Positions 33,720-47,150 of a stretch of 64,000 bases of DNA are shown here, piece by piece (position 1 is the stretch's first letter; every line of letters begins with the position of its first letter). The notes below the pieces were generated by a model. The model was not told where the DNA came from, did no database searches, and saw nothing but the letters and a program-made list of their open reading frames with translations. The translations under genes and the position numbers were made by a program. The stretch covers positions 11,961,419 to 12,025,418 of the forward strand of contig JALIGW010000010.1 of NCBI GenBank assembly GCA_023053685.1, in the 5' to 3' direction. The DNA is from Diadophis punctatus similis. Lineage: Eukaryota > Chordata > Lepidosauria > Squamata > Dipsadidae.

Positions 33720-35570
33720 GAGACAGCTTTCGCTCTATTTTAATGCTGGAACTTTGGGCTGGGGTGCCATCTATTGGTGGAAAAAAAGATACTATACTAT
33801 ACTGGAAAAGACCTTGAAACTTAGGATTGATAAGAGAAAGGGAAATAGATTGCAAACAACACCTAGAAAGCTTTTTGTTTTGTATCTATTTGCTTTTTGG
33901 CTGGTTAGGAATAACTGGTGGACCTTTTGAAGACTGTAAACAACAGGAATTACCCTTGAAACTGAACATTTGACTATGTGGATTAATGAGACACGGGGAA
34001 ACCTGGTGGGCTATTCTGGATTATAAATGTTGCTCAATAGAACATCTTATGAGGCAAAAGAAGAAAAGTTAAAAAAAGACCTACAAATTCGGAAAATTGA
34101 GAGGGAGCAAATTGGCAGATCCTGGAGAGTATAAACATTGTGCATTCTGAGGAACAGTTCTGGGACTGAGTAATTTTTTCTAATATTGGCCGTTTGGTGT
34201 GATGGACAATTGGGACATTGGGATCTTGGTAAATTATTGAGGAATTTTTAGCCAATTAAATTAAAGTAAAATGTCACAACAGGGAGAATTAGATGCATCT
34301 GAAAAAGAAATACTATTGATGCTTCAATGTATTCAGGAAGCTATGATAAGGAACCATAGGGAGATGATGGAATTGATACATGACACAGATGTGAGATCAG
34401 GAAATTATCCACAAATGATAACGAAAAATGTACAAGAAATTCAAGAAATAGAGGAGAAAGTAGAGAGTAGAGGAAGAAATAGAGGAGACAAATCAACAAA
34501 CGATACAACAGATAAACATGAGGAAGAGATAGTAAAAATTCCTGAAATGGAGCAGGCAGACTACGCTGATTCTATATCAAAATATAGAAGAGGACAAAGA
34601 AAAAGAACTCCTAGGAATGATGAGAGTCATTGATGGACATAATGGAGATTCGACAGTGAGAGGTAGATGTAGAGGCAGACGAAATGTTTAGATTAATTAA
34701 GAGTGATGTAAGGAGATGCATGATCCCAATGGGAGTTTGGTCAAAAAATCAATAAGAGATGAAATACGAAAAAGGACGAGAGATGAGGATAGATATAGAA
34801 TACTTCTTAATATAAGATTTGCTTGATTAAGAGTTAGAAAATAGAGGTAGAAATTAGAAATGGGGAAAATATTACTAGGTATATTGCTATATAACATACT
34901 GGTATTACAATCAACATGCAGATGCAAATGTTAAAGTTGAAAGACTATTATCAGATATACCTGAATAGTACTATTATTGTTATTAGTATTGAGCATAAGG
35001 TAAATTGATCATTATTATTATATTTCAACTATTATCATTAATATCACAATTATTATTATTTTGTAATAATAGAAATAATCAGAAATACTGATATGGTAAA
35101 AGAGGAAGTAAATAAGACCAGAGATTATTGTATGGGAGTATTTAGAAAGGATTCGCAATATCTACAATGGAGGAATGGTTCATGAAGATGATAGAACTTG
35201 CTGAAGTAGCCAAATTGACCTATTTGATTAGAGAAAAGATTATCTACATTTACTACTGACTGGGAACCTCTTAAGGACTTTTTGCATAAAACAGAAAAAA
35301 ATGAACATGGTTTATGGTTTTGATGATTACACAGGATATTTTACAGAAAGGAGTCATGATGTAACTTTAGATAAAAGTAAATCTACAATTGCACTTAGAA
35401 CAGCTTTAAAGAAGATCAGAAATTATTTCTTTATTTTCTGTTTTTCTTCTACCTCTTTTCTTGACTTTTTTACCCTTTAGTTTTATTTCTTCCTTCTTGT
35501 ATTAATTTTTACTCTTGTCTTTAAATTTTTTTGATAAGTACATAAAAAAATAAAAGTTCCTTACCATTGC
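33720..35570 (+). mobile_element. Internally deleted L1 (ORF1 N-terminus joined to ORF2 C-terminus)
   Basis: From left to right: about 550 bases of 5' UTR-like sequence; a Met-initiated ORF1 start at 34271; degraded sequence; and near 35166-35235 a frame reading MEEWFMKMIELAEVAKLTYL then IREK, followed by TTDWEPLKDFLHKTEKNEH, which corresponds to the very C-terminal part of L1 ORF2. The end is T-rich and finishes ACATAAAAAAATAAAAG. The endonuclease and RT are absent. Either this is a deletion derivative mobilised in trans, or two separate L1 fragments lie side by side; target duplications were not found. Confidence 0.5.
34271..34633 (+). pseudogene. L1 ORF1 N-terminal remnant
   Basis: A 120-codon frame starting MSQQGELDASEKEILLMLQC, rich in Q, E, K and R as in the N-terminal and coiled-coil part of squamate L1 ORF1p. 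It stops before any RRM domain. The identification rests on composition, position after a 5' UTR-like segment and the ORF2-like piece downstream. Confidence 0.4.
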
Positions 35571-36280
35571 TTTAGACTATATTTAGACCAGAAGTTAGAC
35601 CATATCTTTTGTTTTATGCACAACTGATATATTTTTCTCTGGACTGAACCTTATATTCTATTAGGGCAAACTACTTGAAGACTATTATCTGTTTATCAAT
35701 TGTGGATAGGATTGCAAATACGCTGGAAAAAATATTTCAATTGCTTTAGTGGCAAATTGCTCAACTTAACTTTTGAACAGATGCACCATAGCATTAAAAA
35801 ATCTGAGTGATCTTTTCAACGGGATCTATTTCTTGGTGGGTCTTTCCTCTAACTGATGACGTTCTTAATATGGATGGGAATGAATAAGACTAGATGAGTT
35901 TTCACAATTCATATTGTACTCTGTGCTTCTTAACTTGGGTTCTTATTTAGTTACACTTCAGAACTGCAATATTAAGTTTTATGATGTACACATCTTCCAT
36001 CTCTGAAAACACAATTATCGGCGTATATGAGTAATCTAAATTTTCAGAATGATCAATGCGTAGTATTTCTTTCTCAAAGTATTCTCTAGAGTAGATCCCA
36101 TTGATACTTTTGCACAATCAGAATTATACATATGTATATGACACAATTATGTTCCTTTTTGCAGCAAGCAACATTATGAGAAGGACAGTAAACAAGTACA
36201 TAATAATGAAGGATGTGCATGAGCTGAAAAATATGATTTGGTGCACAAAGCAAACATAACACCCAGCAAGGGAACAAAGA
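35571..36280. other. AT-rich sequence, nothing recognised
   Basis: No feature recognised; the right limit is where CR1 coding similarity begins. Confidence 0.4.
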
Positions 36281-36284
36281 ATCC

Positions 36285-36463
36285 TACAAGTAAACCACTG
36301 GCTAAAGGGTTGGTGTCGCCAAAAAAAACTTTGGATTCCTGGACCACGGACTGTACTACCTCCAAGATGGACTATTGACAAGGGATGGGTTACACCTCAC
36401 CAAGACTGGGAAGAATGTCTTTGGTAAAAGACTGGCCCAACTTGTCAGGAGGGCTTTAAACTA
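36285..36463 (+). pseudogene. CR1 ORF1 esterase-type C-terminus
   Basis: After NHWLKGWC and a shift in an A8 run (about 36325), the frame reads NFGFLDHGLYYLQDGLLTRD then GLHLTKTGKNVFGKRLAQLV and ends RRALN with a stop at 36463. The DGLHL block is the last conserved motif (Asp/His) of the SGNH-hydrolase-like esterase domain of CR1 ORF1 proteins. Everything upstream is missing. Confidence 0.75.
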
Positions 36464-36609
36464 AAATCACGAGGGGAGGGTGAACAATCTACAGGATCCC
36501 CGGGACCCAACTCCAAGCATGGATCCCAAGCAAACAAAACAAACAACGAACCAAAAAGGGATGGGGAAGAAAACAAACTCAAACGCCAAACAAGAGACAA
36601 AGAAAGAAC

Positions 36610-39183
36610 ACCCACAATCAGGCACAAAGAACTCAAATGCCTCTACACAAATGCACAAAGCCTAGGGAATAAACAGGGTGAATTTGAAATGTTAATGCAC
36701 AAAGGTACACATGATATAGTTGGAATAACAGAAACTTGGTGGGATGAATCACACGACTGGAACACACAGATAAAAGGATACAAACTCTTCAAAAAAACCA
36801 GATCACACAAAAAAGGAGGTGGTGTTGCACTGTAGATAAAGGACCACTATGTAGCTACAGAGCTACAAGTAACCAAGGAAGAAAACCCATTAGAATGCAT
36901 ATGGGTCAACATAAAAGAAAAAAAGAACGACACAACAATAGGAGTTTACTACAGACCACCAAACCAAACAGAAACAATGGACACCCTTTTCACCAACCAG
37001 CTAAAGAACATATACAAGAAAAACAACATTGTAATAATGGGAGACTTCAACTACCCAGATATCAACTGGAAAACCAATTCAGCACCAAGTGAGAAATCTA
37101 ACAGATTCCTAACCAGCCTAGCTGACAACTTCATTGTCCAAAAAGTGGAGGAGGGAACTAGAGGGGCAGCCATACTGGATTTAATTCTTACAAACAGAGA
37201 AGAAACAATAGCTGTGGGAACACTGGGCGAGAGTGACCACGTAATACTAAAGTTCACCATAACGCAAAGACAAATAACTGAACATAACGACACCTATATC
37301 CCAGACTTTAAAAAAGCCGACTTCAATAAACTCAGAGAAAACTTGGGGAAGATTGCTTGGATGAAAATACTAAAGGGTAAAGCAACACAAGAAGCCTGTG
37401 AGATCCTGAAAAACACAATCATAAAAGCCCAGAACACCACAATACCGACGAGGAAGACAAACAAGAAATCCAAAAGGAAACCAGCATGGCTAAACAAAGA
37501 CCTCACCAATAAACTGAATGAAAAAATAAATAAATACAAAAAATGGAAAGAGAGGCACATAACCAAGGCAGAGTACCAACAGATAGCCAGAATCTGTAAA
37601 GAAAAAATCAGGACAGCAAAGGCCCAGAACGAACAAAGACTCGCAACAAAAGTCAAAGACAAAAAAAAAAGCTGCTTCCAACACATTAACAACAAGAAAA
37701 AAATCAAAGAAACAGTTGGTCCACTAAAGAGAAAAGATAGCAAAGAAGTAACAGATAACACAGAAAAGCAGAGCTACTGAACACATTCTTCGCATCAGTC
37801 TTCACACAAAAGGAAACTGCAGCTCAACTACCCAGCAACATAAATATTAAAAACAGATTCGAAGCAAGACTCAACCTAAGCAAAAATACAGTAAGAGATC
37901 ACCTATCTGAACTTAACGAATACAAAGCACCAGGACTAGACGGATTACACCCCAGAGTCCTAAAAGAACTAGCAGAAGTCATTTCAGAACCACTGCACCA
38001 CATCTTCCACAAATCCTGGAACACAGGGGAACTACCTGAGGACTGGAAAAAAGCTGACGTGGTCCCCATCTACAAAAAAGGTAAAAAAACCAGACCCAGG
38101 AAACTACAGACCAATCAGCCTAACATCAATACCTGGGAAAATACTGGAAAAAATAATTAAAAAGCAGATCTCCCATCATCTAGAAACAAACCAAGTAATA
38201 ACCAACAGCCAACCCGGATTTGTTAAGAAGTCATGCCAAACCAACCTCATTTCATTCTTCAACACCGTGACCAAATTAGTAGACCAGCGAAATGCAGTAG
38301 ACATTATATAACTGGACTTTAGCAAAGCATTTGACAAAGTAGACCACAACCTATTCCTTCAGAAAAAAGCGGGATAGATAGCTACACAACCAGATGGATT
38401 AACAATTGGCTGACCAACCATACCCAGCGAGTAGCCCTCAATGGCTCTAAGTCCACATGGAGAGAAGTAAGCAGTAGGGTACCACAAGGTTCCGTCTTAG
38501 GCTCAGTACTCTTTAATATCTTCATAAATGACCTAAATGAGGGAATAGCAGGAGAACTAACCAGATTTGCAGATGACACCAAGCTGGCGGGAGTAGCAAA
38601 CACCCCAGAGGACAGACTCAAAATCCAAAGGGACCTCGACAGACTCGAACACTGGGCCCAAACCAATAAAATGAAATTTAACACGGAGAAAAGTAAAATT
38701 CTGCACCTAGGTAAGAAGAATCAAAAATACACATACAAACTGGGCGAAACCACACTCAATAGCAGCGATTGCGAGAGGGATCTCGGAGTCCTGGTAGACA
38801 GCCAACTAAATATGAGCCAGCAGTGTGCAGCAGCCGCCAAAAAGGCCAACACAGTCCTGAGCTGCATAAATAGAGGGATACAATCAAGGACCAGAGAGGT
38901 ACTAGTACCACTCTATAAAGCCTTGGTCAGACCACACCTAGAGCACTGCATCCAGTTTTGGTCACCACACTACAAAAAAGACATTGAAACTCTAGAGAAA
39001 GTGCAGAAGAGAGCAAGCAGGATGATAAAGGGTCTGGAAAATAAAACATACGAAGAGCGGTTGCAGGAACTGAGCTTGGCCAGTCTGTTGAAGAGAAGGA
39101 CCAGGGGTGACATGATAGCAGTATTCCAATACTTGAGGGGATGCCAGAGAGGAGGGGGTCAGGCTGTTCTCTATGGAACCTGA
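36610..39183 (+). pseudogene. CR1 ORF2 (endonuclease-reverse transcriptase)
   Basis: The APE-type endonuclease shows CLYTNAQSLGNK, GITETWWD, VYYRPP, VIMGDFNYPDINW, LDLILTN and ESDHVILKF in order. The RT follows with WKKADVVPIYKKG, NYRPISL, LDFSKAFDKVDHN (motif A), VPQGSVLGSVLFNIF and the FADDTKL catalytic box near 38567, then ERDLGVLVDSQLNMSQQCAA and VQFWSPHYKKDI-like thumb sequence. Lesions: an in-frame stop at 36833, a shift near 37770, a shift near 38090, a stop near 38309, a shift near 38365, and an early end at 39183. It once nicked DNA and copied its own RNA at the nick. Confidence 0.92.
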
Positions 39184-39397
39184 AAGCCAACCAATGAGAG
39201 ATTCAACCTGGAAGTGAGGAGAAACTTTCTGACGGTGAGAGTGATCAACCAGTGGAACAGCTTGCCAGCGGAGGTTGTGAGAGCCCCAACACTTGCGACC
39301 ATCAAAGAGAGACTGGACTGCCATCTGTCTCAAATGGTGTAGGAACTCCTGCTTGAGCAGGGGGTTGGACTAGATGTCCTACAAGGTCCCTTCCAAC

Positions 39398-39512
<115 letters not shown>

Positions 39513-39541
39513 GATATTGTGCTTCAGAAGTTCAACTAGAC

Positions 39542-41787
39542 CAGTGTAGGCGAACCTTTTCGGCACTCAGTGCCGAAACGGGAGCGTGCGCACCAGTGGT
39601 GGGTTGCTCCCGGTTCGGGCGAACTGTTAGCGGTAATTTGGCCTGGGTCACCAAACCGGTAGTGACAGCTGGCTGAGCACGCCACTGAACCGGTCGCCCC
39701 GGTTGCTGCTCGCTCGCCCGCCCAGCCTGCCTGATGCTCGCTCGGTGCTCGCCCTGCCTCACCTTCGCCATGCGCATTCACAGAACTGCCTCCTCCTGCC
39801 TACACACAGGCAAGCATTCGCGCTAGCCTACCCCCTGTCCCTGCTGGGCTAGCATCTCCCGAAGCCGCCACCGTTGCAGCCAAGGCGGGAATGGGGCAGG
39901 CGGCCTGGCTGCTACACTCTCAAATATAACCTTCTCCACGTGGCTGCAAAGCTTGCCAGGCCGCTGCCCACTCCCCGCCAGGCTAGCGTATCCCAAAGCT
40001 GCCAGTGTTGCAGGAGTGGAGGGGATGGGGCGGCGGCCTGGCAAGCTTCGCAGCCGCGTGGAGGAGGTGGTTATATTTGAGTGTCTCGTGGCAAAGGCCC
40101 AGCCCCCTCAAAAAAGTCAAGAAGAGGAAATGGGTTTGAAAAAAAAGGGGGTGGAGAAAGAATGAAAAAGAGGAAGGAAAGGGGGGTGATAAGAAGGGCA
40201 GGAGCATTTGGTTTGGAGGGGGGGGTGCCGTGGAGAATTGTTTTGCATTGGCGGAAAAAGTCCCCACCGGGAGAAAAAAGGTGGGTGGTCACGTTTTGTG
40301 CAAAATTACCTGCATTTCCTGCTTTTTGAAAAAGTCCTCCTCATTTGGGGAGATGAAGGGGAAACTATGGTGGGAGGGAGAAACGGGTGGGGGGCTTCTA
40401 AAATGCCCCCCCCAAATGCAAGTTGGAGGAATCTCTCCAGACCGGGGGGGGGGGGTGGGGAGTCTTGCATGCGGTGTTTCTCATGCAAAAAAGCGGGGAG
40501 GGGGATTTTTTGCTGGGAATCGCACATTGTTCGGGGTATGGGGGGGCAAAGTGGGTTGCGTTCACACCAAGACGGGTTTCCGGGTCAGGGGGTGGCGACA
40601 TGATTCAGTTCCCCTCGTCTTTGTTTGGCGGCTGGCTTGGTGGAGGGGTGGGGGGAGGGAAGGAGGGGGGTCCGGTGCCCAAATCTGCCTTTTTTCTTTT
40701 TTTAAACTTAAAAAAAAAACTTGCCGTGGCTGCTGCTTCTTCCTTCCCTGGGTGAAAGTTTGCAATTCTGATTTTAAGTTTTGCAAAATGTTCCTGTCTG
40801 TGTATGGAGGGATGAGGGCAGTTTTGCAGAAGGGGCAGGTAATCTGTTGTTTTTTTGGGGGGAGAGAAAACTTAGGGGAAAAGGGCAGCAGAGAAGGGTT
40901 TGGAAGGGAGGGGACTTCAGGACAGACACAGTTGTCCTGAGCCGGTGTAGTTTTTTTCTTGGGCAGCCCCGACAACCACAGCAGTGACAAGCAGCGCCAC
41001 AACAACGAGGTACAGTAAGATTTGGCGGCACAGAAATTGTTCCGTAAAATATAGTGCATCTCCGAGGGGCTTCTGGCAAAAAACAAAAAAACCACCCCAA
41101 AAGAAAACCCAGGTTTGCAGCAACAGTTTGGAGCTTGTTAAATGTTCCTCCGCTCCAGCCATGCGTTTTCCAGTCCGGGCTGCTTGGCAGGTAGGCTTTT
41201 ATTTTGTCAGCCCAAGTGGGGGGAGGTACGTAGGAAATCTCCCTGTCTCTGCAGCATCGGTCATGTGACTGAGTGGGCATGGCCAACTCAATGTCACTCA
41301 GAGCAAGGTGCCGCCCCACCTTGCTGTGAGTGATGTAGAGTTGGCCACGTCCACTGTTACATGACCCCCACCAAGCAAGCCACGGCCACAGAACCACTAG
41401 TAAACATTTTTACAACCCACCCCTGGTGCGTTCGCGTGGGAGCACCAGAAACTGGAAGAGCACTTCCCCGGCGCACATGCGCATACCGGGAAGCTAAGCT
41501 TATGGTTTCCGGCATGCACATGCATGCAGGTCACCTGGTCTTCCGGTTTCTGGCATGCATGCGCGCCGAAGACCAGGTAGTTGGCACGCATGCATGCGCA
41601 GGAAACTCAGCTTCCCGACGTGCGCATGCGCCACAGGGAGCTGCTCTTCCGGTTTCCGGCAGTCCCGCACGCGTGACCAGCTGGCCAGCACACATGTGCG
41701 TGCCGGAACCCAGAAGAGCAATGGGCGATGGCTGGCGTGCCAGGAGAGATGGCTCTGCATGCCACTTCTGTAGGTTCGCCATCATGG
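39542..41787. mobile_element. Outer hAT element containing another hAT
   Basis: Termini are CAGTGTAGGCGAACC (left) and the complement of CCATGATGGCGAACC (right), flanked by perfect 8-bp duplications AACTAGAC (39534-39541 and 41788-41795). The outer element itself is only about 400 bases (39542-39593 plus 41434-41787), GC-rich with GCATGCGC-like words, and belongs to the same family as 13225-13557. No transposase is present. Confidence 0.92.
39594..41425. mobile_element. Inner hAT element
   Basis: It starts CAGTGGTGGGTTGCTCCCGG and ends with the complement of CAGGGGTGGGTTGTAAAA. Flanking 8-mers GTGCGCAC (39586-39593) and GTGCGTTC (41426-41433) match at 6 of 8 positions. The 1.8 kb interior has G-runs, pyrimidine runs and short open frames without recognisable domains; near 39660 it shares CCGGTAGTGACAGCTGGCTG with the inverted repeat at 22362. 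Confidence 0.8.
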
Positions 41788-41795
41788 AACTAGAC

Positions 41796-43079
41796 CATTC
41801 TGGACAGGTCACTATCCAGCTAAAGCAAAATCCAGATAATTTAGGCTGATTTTGGCAAGAAAAAAAGGAGCCATTGGAAGGAGTATTAAGGGACAAGAAG
41901 GCAAAGTTGGTGTGCCTTGCCCCTCTTTCCTCTCTTCTCCACATGGCTTTCATGTCACAACTACTTAGAAAATCTGCTCCACCTCTCCACACATCACTAT
42001 TCTTCCTTTTCCCGTCTCCCACAAGGGAATATCTGTCAGAACATGCATGCCATGTATGTATGGGCCAAATACATGCTCTCGGAATCAGTTGATGGATGAA
42101 GAGCATATACTTCAATCTGTGCATGGAACATTACTGAACTTAAATTAAATCCAGAACTATCATAGACTATTTGTTATATCTTTCCATCTAACTTGATGTA
42201 TTATGAACAGTAACTGTTTATGTCTGTGGTTGATATATGTTTGAAACATCCTGGCCTATATTATCAATGAAAAGAGATTAGTGAGTTACAAAGCAAAAGA
42301 CCTGAGTATAAGATATGAGTATAAGACTGCTTACTTACAAGAGCAAGTGATTTAGACTTCTGAAACCTAATTTATAAATTATATATGCAGTGAAGACACA
42401 GTATACAAATGCTAACCTGGTCTATGCTTAGAAAATACACAGAGGAACACAACAAGCAATGGGAAATAATTTCATACACTTGATGAAGGGGAATATATAT
42501 TTAATTAATAGGAATATCAATTAACATTAATAGCAATGTTGTTGTTGTGGAGAAAAATAGATGTCTATACCATCTCCAGCTCCTGAACATATTTCCATAT
42601 AATCCAGTGAGTTCATAGATAAATGAAATTGTGGAACTTTCATTCTTCTTTATTCTTTTACTGCTGAGATTGAAAAACATTCACGAAAACAGGAATAAAT
42701 AGTAAAAAAAACCAGTAATATATCAGTCTGCCCCCTATTGGCATTGAAAAAATATACTGAGTAATATTAAAGGCAATCTGGAGAAGAAATTATTTTAATT
42801 TTTTTTTCAAAAGAATAAAAATCTTTTTTTCTTACTTGACATATGAATATCCATTATGCTATTTCATTTTAGAATAAGAAGTGTTTTATAGACATTTATA
42901 TACAGGAAGGAGTAAGAAGCAATAAGCTGTTGAAATAACGGATCTGACTTCATTGTAAGAAAATGAAGCATAGTTAAAATTATCTGTGACTTACTGTAGT
43001 TATTTATTCTTCGAATCTAAATCATTTTTGCTTCCACCAAACTAATGTATAATTTTATAGATGGTTTTATGTTCATTAA
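41796..43079. other. AT-rich sequence, nothing recognised
   Basis: No gene or element could be recognised. Confidence 0.4.
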
Positions 43080-44200
43080 ATTACTGATTTTTTCTTTTGA
43101 GGATCTTATCAACTCCATCTAACCAATACTTTTTGATCCACTTATTTTTACATATATTTGTTCCATAGTTATTCTCTTTTAATGATGAAACCACTTCGAT
43201 ACATTTCTTTTATGCTGCATCAGGATTCTGGTAGCACATTTTATTAAAAGGCACAAGCTTTTGTTTAATCCACTTTATGTCATCATCCATTCATTCTTAA
43301 TTCTATCTCATTTTGTTTTATCTCTGCAGTTCTGCATTAATTCTTGTTGCATTTTTTGGGGTATACAAACAATAACAAGTACAGATGCTGTCCTCACACA
43401 CATTAATTAAATCACATTGCAAACCTTTTTAACATTTTTCCACATGATTCACATCTGAAGCCTTATATTTTTGTTCAATATTCTCACAGTATTTCTGAAT
43501 TACCTTTTATTATTTTCTTTCTGGATATTAACATTGTATTAGTTGGTTCAATTCCACTTTTTTGCATGTATTATTCTTATAAACATTTCTAAAACATTGT
43601 TTCTATAATTCTCTCACTTCAATTAAATCCCAAAATATTTCATGACTTTCATTTTTAATTCCACTCAGGTTGTTAAAAGTTCCTTGCTCAACTCTCTTCA
43701 CCCACTTTCTTTCAAAATAAATCTGTACTTTCTGTCTCTTTTAATTTTAACTGTTTCTTCCACTCTATGATTATATTCTTTCCAACAATGTATCTCTCTG
43801 TAATCATTAAACAGTATTTCTGCCTCATAATTTTTTTAAAAGAACTATTATCTTCATTATCTATTCTTATGTGCATTTTATCACGTCTACAGTCTCTTTT
43901 ACTTCATTCCAGCAAGCATAGTTTTTATATTCTTCTTCTGTGGGTTTTTTTTAACATAATTGTTTTAAATTCATTTCCAAGTATCTTCCACACCCTTTCC
44001 ATTACTTCTAGTGGGAAAGCTATGTTCAAATAATTTTTATACAGGATTTGTACTTCTTCTGAAGTCATCTTTTTCTTCCATAGTCATTTTTTTTTCATGA
44101 TCTATTCTCGATGCTAAATTGGTCTGCCCCATATTTATAAACTCTCATCATCTTCATATTCTTTCTAACTACTACATTTCATTGTTAGTATTCACTGGGA
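43080..44200 (-). other. Possible degraded LINE coding sequence
   Basis: The plus strand is strongly T/C-rich. On the minus strand short frames appear in several phases, for example VKRVEQGTFNNLSGIKNES near 43700 and NKWIKKYWLDGVDKIL near 43110, with an amino acid texture like the linker of a non-LTR element. No catalytic motif is visible and the clade cannot be named. Confidence 0.25.
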
Positions 44201-46625
44201 TGTAACAGTCCACAAATCTATGGTTTCCTACAGACCTACCCCAGAGTAAACTAGATAACACTGATTCAGATTTTACACTTAGCTCTTTCATTCATAATTA
44301 ACATTTTCACTTTTCTGCATGTATTCATCAATTTCACCCCAAAAAATTAGATTATCTTTATTCAGGTCTCTTATATCCTTCTCCTTTCTCTTAGTTTCAT
44401 GGATGCACAATTTATCTATTTTTATTTATTCTTTAACTATGTTTTTATTATTTACTCTTGCATTCTAAGCTGCAGTCTTCTATGTGCTTTGGTCTACCAG
44501 GCTGTTCCCAAAGATATTGACCTTAATAATCCCCTTCTGGCTTTAGTCGGTTCAGATTTTTTTTTTTTTAGTATGATAGTAAAGGCACTGGTTAGGTTAT
44601 CAGCTTTAGGCCTGCTAATGCAACATCTTTCTCTGCTGACAGTGCTTTGTGCACCCCATGTAAAGGACAAAAGCCAACATTTTGCACAGTCTTCTTGCTT
44701 TATTACAGTGTATTATAATTTATTAAATCAATCGAAATATGCTTCCTCTGTATACAGTAATTTACCTAATATGTGTATAATTATTTTATCTTCCATCTAA
44801 AAAGCAAGCTAGTACGAACACTTGCCATCTGTAGTTTCTATTTGCTTTACAAGTAGTAAAGCAAATATCCTATTCCCAGGAAATGCCAGTAGAAAGAAAG
44901 AGAGGTAGTATTGAAGGGTAAGAGAACAAGAGAGCAAATAAATCCCATTTATGCCATTAAAAAACCCAAGAAAAGTGAACCCAGTTATTGACAACTGAAG
45001 ATAAAGAAAATAGTAATCTTGTTACAGAAACCAAATAATTATGATCTTTCATGCACACACTTTCTCTTTTGCTCTCACACTGTACAAACTCTAACACTCT
45101 AGCAGCAACTTACTCTCCTGCTATTTCCAGCACTTTAACGAAATTTTTCAACATTTGTTTGACACATTTTTTCAACACTAAGGTGGAGACAATAAGTAAA
45201 CAGGTACTGAACAGCTATTTAGAGAGCTGGTCAGTCACTGTAATAATAAAGAAAAAAGAAAAAATATAAATAAAAAGCATTCTACAGAACAGAACATCTA
45301 TCCTATGTACTGTAGCTACCGTCAACACATGACCTCTGACAAACAGTTTTCAGAGTAATTTTAATGCTACTCTGGATTTAACTTGACTAACTGGTAGCAA
45401 TTGAGCACATCTTTTTTTGTGGCAGCAGTTATCTAAAATGCTACAATAACAGCATCAAAAGTAGAATGGTGGAAGATTGGTTTTCCATTGTGCTGCTGAA
45501 CTGGCATAATGCCCACTTTAAAAGCAATTCGCTGTTCATCACTGAAATCTGGCAGACACGACACTAAATGCCTCGAGGGAAAAAAAGCATGTCTCGAGAA
45601 TGGAGAACCACTCCAACTACCAACATTGGCAGGGAGGGGGGTGAGATGGGTAAGAAAAGAAAGATAAAATTAGGTAAGAGGAGAAAATTATCAAATAGAA
45701 AGTTTAGCATTACATGTGGACTCTCAACTGGCTCTGCTTAATTTGACTAAAGGTTTTATCATAGGCTTGTATTAGTAATGGCAGAACTAAACAAAAGTAA
45801 ATATATATTTTGGGCTGACTATTGTTCTAATGAAGTGAAATCCTACTGAGTTACATCAATCATTTGTCAAATGCTACTCCTTAGTTTTATTTACAACCAA
45901 AAGTAATGAGTAAATATATGATAATAGAACTTTTCTTTTTTCATGGACATATAAAATCCCTACTCCCCCCTTCTAAATACAGGTAATGATTTAGGAAGCT
46001 TTCAAAATGTCTTTTTACTGTCAATAAAACTAATTCCATTCCCATTTTCATGTAAAGAAAGTCTTTACAAATGAAAATTTAAATTTAAATTCTGATTATA
46101 GTGTAGTGTGACAACACCTGTATTTATAATTTTACTGTCAACTAGCTCTTAGTGGTTAACAATCGCTTGAAGCAGAAAAGTAATTAGAAATTGTTTGCAA
46201 CATGCCAGATGACAACACTGGGTGCTTTGCTATGCTTGAGCAAAATTTGGTTGGATGATAGAACTGATAACATTTCTAGAAAACCCTAACATTAAAAGTT
46301 AATCTGAAACCAGGAATATTGTTTATTATTTCTTTTATTATAATATTTATATACTTTATATATGAAAAAGAGTCATGTGAAAATGAGTCATTCCTTTGAT
46401 TTTTAATTTTTTAGACAATACTAAGATGAAAAAGACATAAATGGATGTCCACTGCAATGACTGGGAACTCCATAACAGCACATCTGCAATACCTGGGGCT
46501 ATTATGAATGCCCTAGGTATTAAACAATGGAAGGTTCCACATACATGATCCAATGGCTTTTTATGAGCATATGTACACTCAAACTTCTCAATTCACTTGA
46601 TGGAAGAAAGCCCAAACTTACAATA
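44201..46625. other. AT-rich sequence, mostly nothing recognised
   Basis: No gene recognised. The segment 45380-45610 is more complex than its surroundings and free of repeat motifs, and could be conserved noncoding DNA; this is a weak impression. Confidence 0.3.
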
Positions 46626-47005
46626 TAAGGGTAAGAATAGAACAGAATAGAATTCTTTATTGGCCAAGTGTGATTGGACACACAAGGAAGTTGTCTTTGA
46701 TGCATATGCTCTCAGTGTACATAAAAGAAAAGATACATTTGTCAAGAATCATGAGGTACAACACTTAATGATTGTCATAGGGTACAAATAAGTAATCGGG
46801 AAACAATCAATAGTAATATAAATTGTAAGGATACAAGCAACAAGTTACAGATACAGTCATAAGTGGGAGGAGATGGGTGAGAGGAACGATGGGAAGACTA
46901 ATAGTAATAGTAATGCAGCCTTAGTGAATAGTTTGACAGTGGTGAGGGAATTATTTGTTTAGCAGAGTGATGGCGTTCTGGAAAAAACTGTTCTTGTGTC
47001 TAGTT
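46626..47005 (-). mobile_element. Snake-type CR1/L3-like LINE 3' end with AGAAT tail
   Basis: The left edge AGAATAGAACAGAATAGAAT is a pentanucleotide tail; the minus strand then ends ...CACTTGGCCAATAAAGAATT. Near 46955-47002 the minus strand encodes RHKNSFFQNAITLLNK and a stop, the conserved C-terminus of such LINEs. I remember this repeat as abundant in colubroid snakes and as a source of AGAAT microsatellites. The 5' part is truncated. Confidence 0.7.
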
Positions 47006-47056
47006 GTAAAATGCTGCAGATAAAATTCACAGCTGTTACAAAAGAGTTTCTATACC

Positions 47057-47058
47057 AA

Positions 47059-47129
<71 letters not shown>

Positions 47130-47150
47130 AGTACATACATACATACATAC
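47057..47150. repeat. (AATA)n then (CATA)n microsatellite
   Basis: About 18 AATA units followed by four to five CATA units. Confidence 0.96.
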
